Shown here: positions 36,894-47,300 of the stretch, piece by piece
How the letters are laid out: every line of letters starts with the position of its first letter
Numbering within the stretch: position 1 is the first letter of the stretch
DNA from: Bradyrhizobium embrapense
Lineage (GTDB): Bacteria; Pseudomonadota; Alphaproteobacteria; Rhizobiales; Xanthobacteraceae
Assembly (NCBI RefSeq): GCF_001189235.2
Contig: NZ_LFIP02000006.1
Coordinates: 124,001 to 188,000, forward strand
DNA length: 64,000 nt
Reading direction: 5' to 3'
Program-made: the position numbers and the translations under genes
The notes under the pieces: model-generated
What the model was told of the DNA's origin: nothing
Database searches by the model: none
What the model saw: only the letters and a program-made list of their open reading frames with translations

Positions 36894-37686
36894 CTCGACT
36901 CGCATTCAAGGTAACGCAAATTCGTGAGCAGGTCGCGCTGCCCGCGGCTAATGCGCGTAAAACTTGGGAACTGAAAACGCCTGATCCAAAGGCAAACGCG
37001 CCCAAGTAGGGAGCTCAGTCCTGCGCTTCTTACATCGTGGTTGCTTGGCCCTGCCCTTCTCATCACTGACCGCGACCTCGAATTGCGGGCGCACTTCCCA
37101 AGTTAAACATCCATGTCTTTTGGCACCTAAGCAGCCTGCGGGCCGCCTCGAGACGTGGAATTGAGCTCACCTGTTTCCATGTCGTTTCGTCTTCAGACCT
37201 TGATGGAACGCAAGGGCTTCCAGCGAAGAATCAAGCCAGCTCAAGGCTTCGCTTCGATCGCTCGTTGATCCGGCCTCGATGTCGAAATTAGAAACGATCT
37301 GATGGATGCTCAACTCTACAAAGGTGAGTGGGTAATATAGGATGGGCTGTCAAACCTATACCAAGGTTTTGTCAAAGCGGAACGCTGAAGCCTCATCGCC
37401 CGCCTCAACACCAGTGAAGAGCTCGCTAGGTTGGAAAAACCGTATCTTATGACTTCGCGCCGACGCGGCCTGCTGATTCTACGCACGTCGCGCGCCTTCA
37501 TAACGACACATGATAACTGCGCCAAAGCGGGCCTTCGGACCGAATTCACGCTTCGAGCTGCAGAACGGGGAAGGAACGTATGCGGAGAAGTCCGAAGCGC
37601 GGGCGCGGAAGTGTGACTGAACCTTGCGGGAGCGGCAGACAACCTGTAACGATGCCAGCATGCCGCGTCGCCGCCTTCTAGTGGCG
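36894..37686. other. No gene recognised in about 790 bases
   Basis: The place where an RND adaptor gene would be expected, but no adaptor-like frame is visible. A long minus-strand frame through 37316-37770 is the antisense reading of the tRNA and its flank (it contains the well-known spurious phrase ARQDSNLQPNRYER) and is not a gene. Confidence 0.45.
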
Positions 37687-37762
37687 GGGCCTGTAGCTCA
37701 ATGGTTAGAGCCAACCGCTCATAACGGTTTGGTTGCAGGTTCGAGTCCTGCCGGGCCCACCA
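37687..37762 (+). tRNA. tRNA with CAU anticodon (Ile2 or elongator Met)
   Basis: A complete cloverleaf can be drawn. The acceptor arm GGGCCTG pairs with CGGGCCC (one T-G pair). The D arm is GCTC..GAGC. The anticodon stem AACCG/CGGTT encloses loop CTCATAA with anticodon CAT. The T arm is GCAGG-TTCGAGT-CCTGC and the 3' ACCA is encoded. A CAU anticodon outside the initiator (which lacks the first acceptor pair) means elongator methionine or lysidine-modified isoleucine; the stem sequence looks closer to Ile2, but I cannot separate them firmly. Its 3' side abuts recombinase remains, as is typical for an integration hotspot. Confidence 0.9.
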
Positions 37763-37774
37763 TTCAGAACGCGG

Positions 37775-38038
37775 CGTCGAATCCGCGCCTCCGCCGCCGC
37801 CTTCATCGGGCGGCACGCCCGACATTTCTGCAATCAGATTAAAGGGTTGACGGAAAGTCGGCGTGAGCTGCCCACCACGCCACGTGGAGTTCGAGAGTAC
37901 AAAATTTAGAAGACAGCGCTTGTCCGCTGCCGGGCGTTTCTCGAAAAGTCGCTGCGCATCTTTGGCAACTGTTAATAGCTTGACGCCTTCGTCCATGTAG
38001 GACTGCTCGGCAGCCTGGTGCCAGCCAATCTCTCGCAA
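37775..38038 (-). pseudogene. C-terminal remnant of a serine recombinase (Pin/resolvase type)
   Basis: On the minus strand the frame reads HQAAEQSYMDEGVKLLTVAKDAQRLFEKRPAADKRCLLNFVLSNSTWRGGQLTPTFRQPFNLIAE, given here in pieces: SYMDEGVKLLTVAKDAQRLF, then PAADKRCLLNFVLSNSTWRG, then GQLTPTFRQPFNLIAE. This is the pattern of the C-terminal end of long serine recombinases found widely in rhizobial islands. The catalytic N-terminus with its serine is absent, and the frame runs out at about 38038. It then reads on through the neighbouring tRNA antisense without a stop of its own. The fragment lies 12 bases from the tRNA 3' end, as if an integrative element once used this site. Confidence 0.7.
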
Positions 38039-38193
38039 ACAGCGATCCTGGCTGCTTAATCTTAATAGTGATTAGCGCTAAAAGCGGACCTATTGCTGCG
38101 TCAATCAAAGCAGCATCGGAGCCGGATTTGTCCACTGAAGGGAATGGACGGTAAGCCGTTAGGATCCGACCGTTCATCAGAGGCTCGACAACT

Positions 38194-38469
38194 CTAAGGG
38201 ATCAACTTCGGTGGCAGCCTTTCCTTCAGCCTCTTCAATATAGGGCTGGGAACTGGTTGCTTGAGCCTCTTGAACAGCGCAGCAAATGCCTCGTGAATGA
38301 GAACGTCAACTGGAACGTCTTGTTGCGCTGCGAGCACCTTGATCGCGCGAAAAGCCTCTGGGTCGAAATAGCCGGCAATCATCCTTTTGCCTTCTCGCCC
38401 TCCGCGACGCGCATTGCGATCCTTGAGGTCACTGCCTCGTTTGGCAGCGTTTCGGCTTTTGAACTCCAT
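38194..38469 (-). CDS. Small ribbon-helix-helix protein, antitoxin-like
   Basis: A 91-residue basic protein. The first 28 residues are lysine/arginine-rich (MEFKSRNAAKRGSDLKDRNARRG). Then comes a ribbon-helix-helix-like unit, KRMIAGYFDPEAFRAIKVLAAQQDVPVDVLIHEAFAALFKR, with the strand-helix-helix pattern of CopG/antitoxin-like DNA-binding proteins. Such proteins often accompany ParA-type plasmid partition genes on plasmids and integrative elements. No ParA or toxin gene is next to it here. The ATG at 38469 is preferred over 38478. A role as orphan antitoxin or as regulator of the element is inferred. Confidence 0.65.
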   Translation of the reverse strand: MEFKSRNAAKRGSDLKDRNARRGGREGKRMIAGYFDPEAFRAIKVLAAQQDVPVDVLIHEAFAALFKRLKQPVPSPILKRLKERLPPKLIP

Positions 38470-38732
38470 TGTTAACACCGCTAGATTGTTATCGTCCGCT
38501 GAGCAGCCTCGCAGGAGGATGCAAAAGAATCAACGACTATGTCCTGATATTTGGAGCCTCCGGCTGTGCCGCATGTAACGGCGACGATGACTCTCCTGTC
38601 TAGGATATTTCGGGATTTAGTTTGGTCCTTCGGCTTGTCCTTGCTTTTAATCGATGAGCACTCAGCAAAGTGCTTGCAAACGTTGCGGCGGCGGAGGATG
38701 AAACTAGCGTTGAAATTGTATTTTAGGCCGCC

Positions 38733-41700
38733 ATGATTGAACCGACTTATAATATTGCCGATCTCCCCGATTATCCCGCTTTCCAGCAGCTGGCTCGTGC
38801 ATTGTGGCGCAACGGCTCCGTTCGCGGCGCCTCGGTCCTGGTTGGTGCCGGCCTCAGCAAGAATGCGGAGCGGCCTGGCGAAGATACGCCCGAACCACCC
38901 TTGTGGTCTGAACTCATGACGGAAATGGTCGAGCGGCTGTATCCGCACGATCAGAAGAGAGCGCCAAGCAACCCCCTGCGCATTGCCGAAGAATACCGAA
39001 CCTATTTTGGTCAGGCGGGGCTCGACGACTTTCTCCGGACACGGCTTCCGGACAAGTCGTGGTCCCCAGGACCGCTGCATGGCGCTCTGCTGAGCTTACC
39101 GTGGGGCGACGTGCTCACGACCAATTGGGACACGCTCCTTGAACGCGCCGAACACACCAGCGACCAATCTTACGAGGTCGTAAGAACGGAAGCCGATCTC
39201 ACCCACGCCCGATCGCCGCGCATCGTGAAACTACACGGATCGATCGGTGATCCAGGTCCCCTCATCTTCGCGGAAGAAGATTACCGAACCTACCCCGTGA
39301 AGCACGCGGCCTTTGTTAATCTTGCCCGGCAAATCTTTATCGAGAACGAGTTATGTCTGATCGGCTTTTCCGGCGATGATCCCAACTTCCTGCAATGGGC
39401 TGGCTGGGTACGCGATCATCTCGGCGGCAGCGCGCGCCGAATATACCTGGTCGGCAATCTGCGGCTGGAACGATCAACCAGGAAGTATCTGGAAGCTCAT
39501 AACGTTGCGCCGATTGATTTCTTCCCCATCGTTGAAAAACTGTCGCCGAGCCTTCAGCATGCCGCAGCGATCCGTATTTTCATCGATGAGCTGCGCAAGG
39601 TGAAGCCGCCTTTACGGCACGAATGGAAGTTGACCGCCCACGGCGAATTTCCTTTGGCTAAGGCAGGCGGTGATGCTCACCAGCGCATTCACAAGGACAG
39701 CGAATTTGCCGCCGATCTGCTGAAGCGGACAATTCCCTTCTTCAAGGCCGACCGCGGCAACTATCCCGGCTGGCAGATCTGCCCGGCCCATCTGCGCCGG
39801 TCAATCGCTTACACCGGTGATGCGCATTGGTTGGTACGAAAGCCGGTGCTCGATCTTTTAGAGCCGAAGCTGCGTGCCGAAGCCCTATTCGAGATTCTGT
39901 GGCGCCGCACGCTCGCATTTGTTCCCTTGGATGTTCGGCTTGCCGAGGCACTCACGGAGATTGTCGACAATAAGTCACCCGAGATCGACCCCGATGCGCG
40001 CCTGGAATTCGCGCTGGCGCTTATGCGAGACGCCCGTGTTTCACGTGACGAGGAGGGCATGCAGCGATGGGCAGCGTTTATCGATACGGAAGCCGCCGCC
40101 GATGCACTTGTCCGGCAAGAGGCTCAGTATCAATGGTGCTTGCGCGCGCGTGATCGGATGGAATTCGATACGTTGGCAGCAAGGCTTGCCAAGCTAAAGT
40201 CGGACGATCCAATCTGGAGATTGCGGCGTGCTGCCTTGCACACGGAGTGCGGCGAATACGCGAAAGCGGCGAAGCTGATCAAAGACGCGATGGCGGATCT
40301 CGAACGCCGTCACCGGCTCGATCGCAATTCGTTGGTTGTCAAATCGCAATTGGGATGGGCCAGTTGGATCAACAGGGCATCTGAGACGTGGGATTCGATT
40401 GGTCAAGCCGACCGTCCTCTTCTCTCCAGGGACTTCAAGGAACTCGATATCGCCCCCCGAGCGGAGGTTGAGTACATAGAAAATAGCGCCGCCAGAATCA
40501 TAAAGAAACGCAACGAAGATACTGTCGCCGTTCAACCCGCATTCGAGGCGGGACATTATCGCCACGGTGCAGCCGAAACGCATTTCGGTTCAAATCCTGC
40601 TCTCGAATTGCTTTACGAGTTCGATCAACTCATCGAGCATATCGGCCTTCCTCTCCGCATCAATCGAGTTGATGTCTCCTCGACGGCGGCGCTTGCCGTT
40701 GTAGAGGCGGCTCCCCAATCCGACCCGGAATGGTTTGTCTGGCTCTTCCGCGCTTTGCACTCTCATTTCGACAAGCCGTTTGAGCGGCATTTCAGCCGGG
40801 TCGCGACTGCGCGAATACCGGCGACGACGGCTTCGCTCCTTCATTCCATCATTGGGTCCGCGGTCGCGTTCTGGGCTCGCCGTATCAAGGATGCGCGCGC
40901 CGCCGAAGCTAAGAACGATCTTGGCTACGCCGTCGATGCATTGCGCCTGATGTTGATGGCCTTGGCGCGCCTGACGGTTCGAATGAGTCCCGAAGAAGCG
41001 TCTCAGGCGCTGCAAATGGCGAGCGATCTGGCGAAGGATCCCATGGTCACTCACCATTGGTTGATCGATGCCATCGGCGAATTGGCAAAGCACGCGGTCA
41101 AAGCTCTTCCAACGGCGCAACGGGGTACGGCCGCCCTCACCTTACTCGAATTTCCGTTGCCTTCGGAAAAGGGTGTACAGGGGTCGTATGCTTCCTGGCC
41201 GCAGATCGTTTTTGATATTTGGAATACACGGCCCAGCCGTCAGCCGGCCGACACCCGTTGGGATCATCGGATAGGTCAACTCCTGGCTGCGTCCCAAAAA
41301 GGCAACACCGACAGACCGATAGCCATCCCACAGCTCGCTTATCTCGCTTTTAACGAGACGCTCAAACCTGACGAAATCACGGCTTTCGGCAACGCGCTCT
41401 GGTCGGACCTCGATGCACAAGAGGGGGGGCTTCCGGCAAATACATATCTCAATGCTGGTCTGTTTCTGAAGATGCCTGCACCGGAGAGTATTGATAGACA
41501 TGCGAGGCTGTCTGCTCGGCTGCTGGGCTTGGACTTACGCGATGTCATGCGGCTCCCCTCTCCGTTAAACACAAGCGTGATGGGGGATAAGACCAACCAT
41601 TTGGCCTCAATTACGAATGCAGCCCGCTTCGGTCTCACCATTTCAGCCGATCGGGCAGCGCAAATGTTCGACGAGATCACCGCGTGGGAGATTCAAAAGG

Positions 41701-42416
41701 TAGAGGGTGACAGGGATCCTTTCGGCGTGTCGTTCGCTAAGAGTTTCAACGATGCGATCCGGCTTGCCGCGGGTTATGCGTTAACCGTCGCCATCGTACC
41801 CGCCATGCGCACTGACCAACGGACGATCGAGCGGGCGCATGCCCTTATTGTGTTCATTGGACGTACGCAGTCTTGGACCAGCATGCAGGCGTTGCTATAC
41901 TTTATCGCATCGGCAACGGATGTCACCGACGAGGCCATTTCTGTTATCCGCGCAAGATTGCTCGGTTCGGATCCCGAGCAGGTAGGAAGTGCCGCGCAGG
42001 CCATAGTCGTGTGGGCGCGATTGGTCCTTAGCGGAACACTTCCCGAATTGCCGCAAACGCTTATCGAACGGCTTATAACGACGATCGAAGTGCGCCGCCC
42101 AATCGGTCTTCTCGCCCTGCTCGATGCCGCGCTCAAATTGCTAAAGCTGGATTTCCTGGGGCCGGAAGACCTGAAGCGCCTGACAGAAACGATCGCGGAG
42201 ATTCGTGGAGTCCGCTACGAGGATATCGCACTGAACAGCATGGAGGCCGTTTCAGCTTCACTCGTACGTGCAGAGTGCGTCAAGCTCGCCGTTGCACTCA
42301 AGGCGCGTACCAAAGACGACGGATCACTTCAGGCGTGGATCGATGAAGCCCGTATTGATTCCTTGCCTGAAGTCCGGTTTAGCCTGACGGAGCCCGATCA
42401 AGATGATCCAGAGTAA
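38733..42416 (+). CDS. Large SIR2-domain protein, probable anti-phage NADase effector
   Basis: A 1227-residue protein. The N-terminal 270 residues form a SIR2-type NAD-binding domain: VLVGAGLSKNA (residues 35-45), DVLTTNWDTLLERA with N131, IVKLHGSIGD with H168, and LIGFSGDDPNFLQW near 210. N131 and H168 occupy the places of the catalytic pair used by defence-associated sirtuins (DSR). The remaining roughly 950 residues are alpha-helical with repeated A/L-rich helices and no second catalytic motif I can name; a DUF4020-type C-terminal region is possible. In DSR proteins the long C-terminus senses a phage protein and the SIR2 domain then depletes NAD+. Neighbours (AbiE pair, STAND-like protein) support a defence role. 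Composition is evenly coding with no frame damage. Exact subfamily is unsettled. Confidence 0.85.
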   Translation: MIEPTYNIADLPDYPAFQQLARALWRNGSVRGASVLVGAGLSKNAERPGEDTPEPPLWSELMTEMVERLYPHDQKRAPSNPLRIAEEYRTYFGQAGLDDFLRTRLPDKSWSPGPLHGALLSLPWGDVLTTNWDTLLERAEHTSDQSYEVVRTEADLTHARSPRIVKLHGSIGDPGPLIFAEEDYRTYPVKHAAFVNLARQIFIENELCLIGFSGDDPNFLQWAGWVRDHLGGSARRIYLVGNLRLERSTRKYLEAHNVAPIDFFPIVEKLSPSLQHAAAIRIFIDELRKVKPPLRHEWKLTAHGEFPLAKAGGDAHQRIHKDSEFAADLLKRTIPFFKADRGNYPGWQICPAHLRRSIAYTGDAHWLVRKPVLDLLEPKLRAEALFEILWRRTLAFVPLDVRLAEALTEIVDNKSPEIDPDARLEFALALMRDARVSRDEEGMQRWAAFIDTEAAADALVRQEAQYQWCLRARDRMEFDTLAARLAKLKSDDPIWRLRRAALHTECGEYAKAAKLIKDAMADLERRHRLDRNSLVVKSQLGWASWINRASETWDSIGQADRPLLSRDFKELDIAPRAEVEYIENSAARIIKKRNEDTVAVQPAFEAGHYRHGAAETHFGSNPALELLYEFDQLIEHIGLPLRINRVDVSSTAALAVVEAAPQSDPEWFVWLFRALHSHFDKPFERHFSRVATARIPATTASLLHSIIGSAVAFWARRIKDARAAEAKNDLGYAVDALRLMLMALARLTVRMSPEEASQALQMASDLAKDPMVTHHWLIDAIGELAKHAVKALPTAQRGTAALTLLEFPLPSEKGVQGSYASWPQIVFDIWNTRPSRQPADTRWDHRIGQLLAASQKGNTDRPIAIPQLAYLAFNETLKPDEITAFGNALWSDLDAQEGGLPANTYLNAGLFLKMPAPESIDRHARLSARLLGLDLRDVMRLPSPLNTSVMGDKTNHLASITNAARFGLTISADRAAQMFDEITAWEIQKVEGDRDPFGVSFAKSFNDAIRLAAGYALTVAIVPAMRTDQRTIERAHALIVFIGRTQSWTSMQALLYFIASATDVTDEAISVIRARLLGSDPEQVGSAAQAIVVWARLVLSGTLPELPQTLIERLITTIEVRRPIGLLALLDAALKLLKLDFLGPEDLKRLTETIAEIRGVRYEDIALNSMEAVSASLVRAECVKLAVALKARTKDDGSLQAWIDEARIDSLPEVRFSLTEPDQDDPE

Positions 42417-42458
42417 GCGGGAGACACTTTGCCAACGGAAGGACCATAGCCTGACTGG

Positions 42459-43379
42459 TCATGACGTCTTTTTGGACAGAACCTCTTCTAGTCGTGCGAC
42501 GAGAATGGCTCGCTTGTTCGCGGACAGCTTATCCAGATTCTGCTGGCGCCAGCGCACGGCGGGCAAGTCGGCGGCGCCAGGTACGGCTAGCAGATCCCAG
42601 TTGGGCTGACCTTTTTCAAACGAGATCAGAAACTTACGATGATTGTCGGGCATATCGCCGACAATCGACTTTATCAATGCCGCTCTCGCAGCGAGCAGAT
42701 CCGCAAGCTCGACGGGATCACGGCTCATGCCAGCGAAACCATGCTTGAACGCATCCTCGATATTCTTAAGCGTCGGCGCCAGCACTTCCGACATCGGCCG
42801 GTCGTGGCTCAGTAGGTAGACGATGAAGGCCTTGCGTAAGTCGTCGCTGATGCCTTCGTTGGCAATCAGATCGCGTACATCGAAAAGGTCACGGGGATGC
42901 TGACGATCGAGGGCTGCAACAATCTTGCCGCCATAAAGATCTTCGAATGATACGGTTCGCGCCTCAGCAAACCCGAACTCCTCTTCAACAGCCGGTTTGA
43001 CCGGAACTATTGCTGGCTCGAAGACGCAACCACGTAGAACGGGCGTCACTTCAATCTTGATCTGTACGCCTTGTGAGCGGACGATCAGTTTGACGACGGC
43101 ATTTTCGGTCTTGCTCTCGGTGATTTGCGCATCGGGAATTTTTGCTTTGATCTTACTGGCAATGCGTTTCATGGCGTCGTCGATATTGGCCAACGATTCC
43201 GTTCGCGGCGCTACGGGCAAATAGGTGAGATCGATATCGACCGACAGACGTGGAAGATCGCGAACAAACAAATTGATCGCGGTACCGCCCTTGAGAGCAA
43301 AACAGGCTTCATCCGTCACGAAAGGCAGGGCGCGGATGAGCAGGGCAACTTGCCGCTTGTAGACATCAGCGAACGCCAT
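42459..43379 (-). CDS. AbiEii-type nucleotidyltransferase toxin
   Basis: A 306-residue protein of the AbiEii/AbiGii toxin family (DNA-polymerase-beta-like nucleotidyltransferase fold). Motif I is LKGGTAINLF (residues 29-38), motif II SVDIDLTY with D48 and D50, and the downstream family block FEDLYGGKIVAALDRQHPRDLFDV is at about 147-170. Family members (AbiE, MenT) add nucleotides to tRNA acceptor ends or otherwise stop growth in infected or antitoxin-free cells. The start overlaps the end of the antitoxin gene by 14 bases, the classical abiE arrangement (antitoxin first, toxin second). It ends 43 bases from the SIR2 gene stop, tail to tail. Confidence 0.9.
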   Translation of the reverse strand: MAFADVYKRQVALLIRALPFVTDEACFALKGGTAINLFVRDLPRLSVDIDLTYLPVAPRTESLANIDDAMKRIASKIKAKIPDAQITESKTENAVVKLIVRSQGVQIKIEVTPVLRGCVFEPAIVPVKPAVEEEFGFAEARTVSFEDLYGGKIVAALDRQHPRDLFDVRDLIANEGISDDLRKAFIVYLLSHDRPMSEVLAPTLKNIEDAFKHGFAGMSRDPVELADLLAARAALIKSIVGDMPDNHRKFLISFEKGQPNWDLLAVPGAADLPAVRWRQQNLDKLSANKRAILVARLEEVLSKKTS

Positions 43380-44223
43380 GCAAATCCTCAGGCACCGTTA
43401 TGTGGTAGGTTGGATCGAGAACACCGCCTTTGACAAGCATACGCTTACCACTGCCGAGATCGACATTTTCTTTCTTGACGTGCTTGAGCCATGGATGCTG
43501 ATGCCGATCGGCAAAGAAGAAGAACAGCCGCTTCACCTTCACACTGGTGCAGTCGTTCAGTAGTTTCTGCAGGCGTTTTGGCCGCAGATTGCTGAGGCCG
43601 CCGAACAGGGCGTCAACCTGATCAAAGCTCTCGTGGTGTGGCAGCTCATCGAGCAGCTCAAGAACTGCGCGTTCCGGCGTTGAGAGTGTCAGGGGCCAAT
43701 CCCACTGACCCCAGGTAAGCTCCGTGACCTCGCCGCCACGAAAACTCGTCGCGTCGCGGGCCTCGCCTTTGTCGACGTTCCATCTGAGGCTACCCAGCCC
43801 CTTGGTCACCGGCTCGTTTTTGAAGAGCCGTTGGTCATTGTGATAGACGAAGCGGGCCTTAAGCGGCAGTTTGGAAACCCAGCCGGGCGGCGCCTTGGGG
43901 CCGTACAAATGGACGGGCGTGGCCGGTGACTGCGCGAGGTAATGAGCATAGCCCTGCAATTCGAGCGCCGTGCGTCCGCCGACGACGAGCGGCGAGTAAT
44001 TCAGGATAGTCTGGAGCGAGATCACGACCTGCTGCCAGCTCAAAGTCCCACGGGGCCGGCGAAACACACTGCGGGTCGGCTGTTCGAGCCAACCTGATTT
44101 GACATAGAGGTGTTGGAGCTGCGGTGAGTAGCCCTGAGCCGTGAGCCATGCGGCATCCACAAGCATTCCCTCGGGAAGCTTGCTGGCGAGCTGGTTTAGA
44201 AGTCCTCCTTTTTCTCTATTCAT
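43366..44223 (-). CDS. AbiEi-type antitoxin/transcriptional regulator
   Basis: A 285-residue AbiEi family protein. The N-terminal 60-75 residues are a winged-helix unit (VDAAWLTAQGYSPQLQHLYVKSGWLEQPTRSVFRRPRG) that binds the operon promoter. The C-terminal domain, PERAVLELLDELPHHESFDQVDALFGGLSNLRPKRLQKLL, is the antitoxin part. In type IV systems the antitoxin counteracts toxin activity without forming a tight complex and represses its own promoter by binding inverted repeats. It overlaps the toxin gene and is transcribed away from the STAND gene, sharing a 160-base AT-rich divergent region with it. Confidence 0.88.
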   Translation of the reverse strand: MNREKGGLLNQLASKLPEGMLVDAAWLTAQGYSPQLQHLYVKSGWLEQPTRSVFRRPRGTLSWQQVVISLQTILNYSPLVVGGRTALELQGYAHYLAQSPATPVHLYGPKAPPGWVSKLPLKARFVYHNDQRLFKNEPVTKGLGSLRWNVDKGEARDATSFRGGEVTELTWGQWDWPLTLSTPERAVLELLDELPHHESFDQVDALFGGLSNLRPKRLQKLLNDCTSVKVKRLFFFFADRHQHPWLKHVKKENVDLGSGKRMLVKGGVLDPTYHITVPEDLHGVR

Positions 44224-44384
44224 AATTTATAATATAGCACATTTTAAAACCAAATGCCAGTTTGACAATTCCTAGAAAGATCAATTATGTATTGATATAT
44301 GGCAGGAAACGTAAACCGACATCGGCTTGTTGACGCCTTTGAAGCAGATGTTGCTCCTCGAACAAATACTGAACAAAATAGCAT
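44224..44384. promoter_or_regulatory. AT-rich divergent promoter region, abiE versus STAND gene
   Basis: This 161-base spacer is markedly A/T-rich compared with its flanks (for example CATAATTTATAATATAG at 44221-44237). On the minus strand a TATATTATA block lies only about six bases before the abiEi start, which would give a nearly leaderless message. AbiEi proteins bind inverted repeats in this position; I could not define the repeats by eye. Confidence 0.35.
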
Positions 44385-47300
44385 ATGACTCAGGAATCGT
44401 ATCAACCAGCGCAAGTCGCTGCTCCGTCGGCGACGGGCAATGCCGGACCTCAGTTCGAGGCTAAGGTCGGCGCATTTTATGTTCTGCCTTTGCTGTCCGG
44501 CAGCGAGCCGCGCGGCCTGCCCGGCGCCACCGTCCGCAGTGTCGCTTTTCAGCAGCGGGTTGCCGAACATCCTCTGGATGATGTGGTCATCAAGGCAGTC
44601 AATCGTGATGGCTCACCGGCAACGCTCGAGATTCAGGTCAAACGCACCCTCACCTTCACCGCCTCGGATAAGGAATTTCGCGAGGTTGTCGGACAAATCT
44701 GGGAAGCGGCGCAGAAGCCCGACTTTGAGACGAGCCGCTATGAACTTGCGGTAGCGATCGCGCGAACGACCACGCGTATCGAGCAGGCATACCAGGAAGT
44801 CCTGCACTGGGCGCGTCAACTCCCCGATGGCGCGACCTTTGCGGCGCGCATTGGCCGCCTCACATTCGCATCGGACGGGATGCGCAGCTTCATCGAAGTC
44901 TTCCGCACCAATCTCGCATTGGCCGGAGCGCCTACGGATGACCAGACGGTTTGGCGGCTACTTCGCCGATTTCAGATTCTGGTCTTTGATTTCGAGTCAG
45001 TGGCCTCCGACTATGACCATCGAGCCCGCGAACATTTGCGCTGGATCCTTCCTCTCGATCAGGCTGACCGTGCCAATGAACTCTGGTCTATTATCATCGA
45101 TCAAGTCGGAGCAGCCGCGCGCGCGGCTGGCGCAATGGATCGGGCCACGGTCGTTACGGCGCTCCAGCAGCAGCACGGAGTTCACTTCACGGCGCATGGC
45201 TATGTGCGGCCGGTCTATGAGCGCCTTGCGGAAGCTACCGAGCAGGCGCTTGATGAAATAGATGAAACCGTTGGTGGTGCTCGTCTTGCACGCAATGGGT
45301 TGATCGACGAAGCGTATAATCTCCTTCAGCAGCATCCGGTGATGCTGATCGAGGGCCGACCAGGCGTCGGCAAATCCGGCGTCATGAAACACCTCGCAGT
45401 TCGTCTGCAAGCAGAGAGCTGTGTCCTGGTTCTGCGCCACGGCAGAATTATTGCTGGCGGCTGGTCCGTGATGGCCCATACAATCGGCTGGGCCGGTTCG
45501 CAGGCGGAGCTATTTAATGAGCTTGGAGCTGGCGGCGGCGCGATGTTGTTTGTCGACAATATCGATCAGATCGACAACCAAGGTGAATGGGCGACGGTGA
45601 CCGATCTGCTGTCGCAAGCAATCCGCAGCCAGGGATGGCGTGTGGTCGCAACCTGTGGGGTCGAAAGCGACGACTGGAAAACGAAGCTTCCCGCCCGTAT
45701 GAGAGCTGCTGGTATAAGCTGCTTGGCAGTTGGGAACCTGTCGGATGAGGAAAAGGCCGAGCTATCTTCGCAAAATCAGGCACTGGCTCTGATTTTAGCT
45801 GACGGTCATCCAGCTAAAGGAGTTGCCGAAAACCTCTTCTACCTGTCGCGCATGGTTGAGCTCGGCGTCGGCGAAGTCGCTGGCATGGCGACCGAACTTG
45901 ATCTCGCATGTTTGTGGTGGCGATACGGTGCTGGCCGCTCCGAGGATGATCGAAGATTTGCACGCTTGAAGGCGCTCCGCACGCTCGGCGCACAGGTGAT
46001 CTCGAACCCATCACAGGCGGCTTTCAATGTCGACAGTCTCGATTCTGCGACCGCGGCTGAATTACTGCGCCTCGAAAGCCTGCGTGAGGAAATCAAGGGT
46101 GCAAGCGTAACGTTCCGCCACGATGTTCTTCGTGACTGGACGATTGGATTTCAGCTGCACGAAGACGCGAGCCTCCTGGCAACGCAATCAATGGAAAGGC
46201 CATTGCCAGTTGTCTTGGCTCGGGGCCTGGAGATAGCAGCACGGTTGGCGCTGGCGGATGATCCGACCGGTCAGCGTTGGCTGGCACTTCTTGCTATTAC
46301 AGAGCGCGAAGGCAGTCACGGAAGCTGGAAGCGACCGGTCTTGCTTGCACTTCCGCGCTCGGAAGATGCTCTGACACATTATGTCGCGCTGGCGCCGGTC
46401 CTTTTGGATGCGGGCGGGCGACGTCTGCGCGAAATCATCCGGCTCATGATCGCGGTTGAGTCCGAACCTCTTGCTGCTCTGATCACACGCCTCAGGCCCG
46501 ACATTTCCATTCCAGCCGGTGCGGGCGATCTTATCGCGCCGAAAGGGCCCAGTTGGATTCCACTCGTGGTCTGGCTGACGACCTCGGCCAAGTCTATGCC
46601 GACCGAACTCATTCCGGACGCCGTCAAGGTGTTTCAGGCCTGGTTGATGACGACGCAGGGCCACGGTTATCCAATCAACGCTCAGATTGTCCAAATCCTC
46701 TTTGATTGGCTCGCGCTAATCGAATCCCACCTGACGCAGCGCATCTATAGGGACATCAGCGAGCTTCCGCCAAGCCTCAATATTGATCATCTGGACGATG
46801 TGCGTAACGAAATCCGCATGATCGTGTTCACTTACGCGAACCTCAATCGGGCGGCTGCGGAACGTTACCTCTCCCACCTCAATTCAGAAACGATCCGCTA
46901 TCACGATCAGCAAGCTCTTTTGAAATCGCCCGGCACACTGCCCGAGGCTGCGCCAGGGCCATACGCAGATTTTGTGCTGGCGGCGCTGATTGAGAAAGAT
47001 GATCCGGACAGTTACCATTCGCGACGCAGTGAATACGGCCCGTTCGAAATCCATGAGCACGTTTTTCTGGATATCCCGCCGGATGGTGGTCCTTTTCTGA
47101 CCGTCCTGAACAGCTCTCGCGATGACGGATTGCGGCTCATTCGAGGCCTAGTCGAGCACGCGACGAATTGGCGCCGCGAGCAATACCAGAAAAAGCGAAT
47201 ACCGTTTCCGCAGATCAAGATTTCATTTTCTGACAATCAGAGAACCTTCGAGGGCGATCTCACGATCTATCTCTGGGCGCGTGCCGCGGGCCCCTCCCTC

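Noticed and set aside
37117..37133. TGGCACCTAAGCAGC as a sigma-54 promoter
   Set aside because: GG-N10-GC spacing holds, but the -12 half lacks TTGC and no gene lies downstream on that strand.
37316..37770. Long minus-strand frame containing ARQDSNLQPNRYER
   Set aside because: It is the antisense translation of the tRNA region, a well-known spurious product. Only the recombinase-like part beyond 37775 is meaningful.
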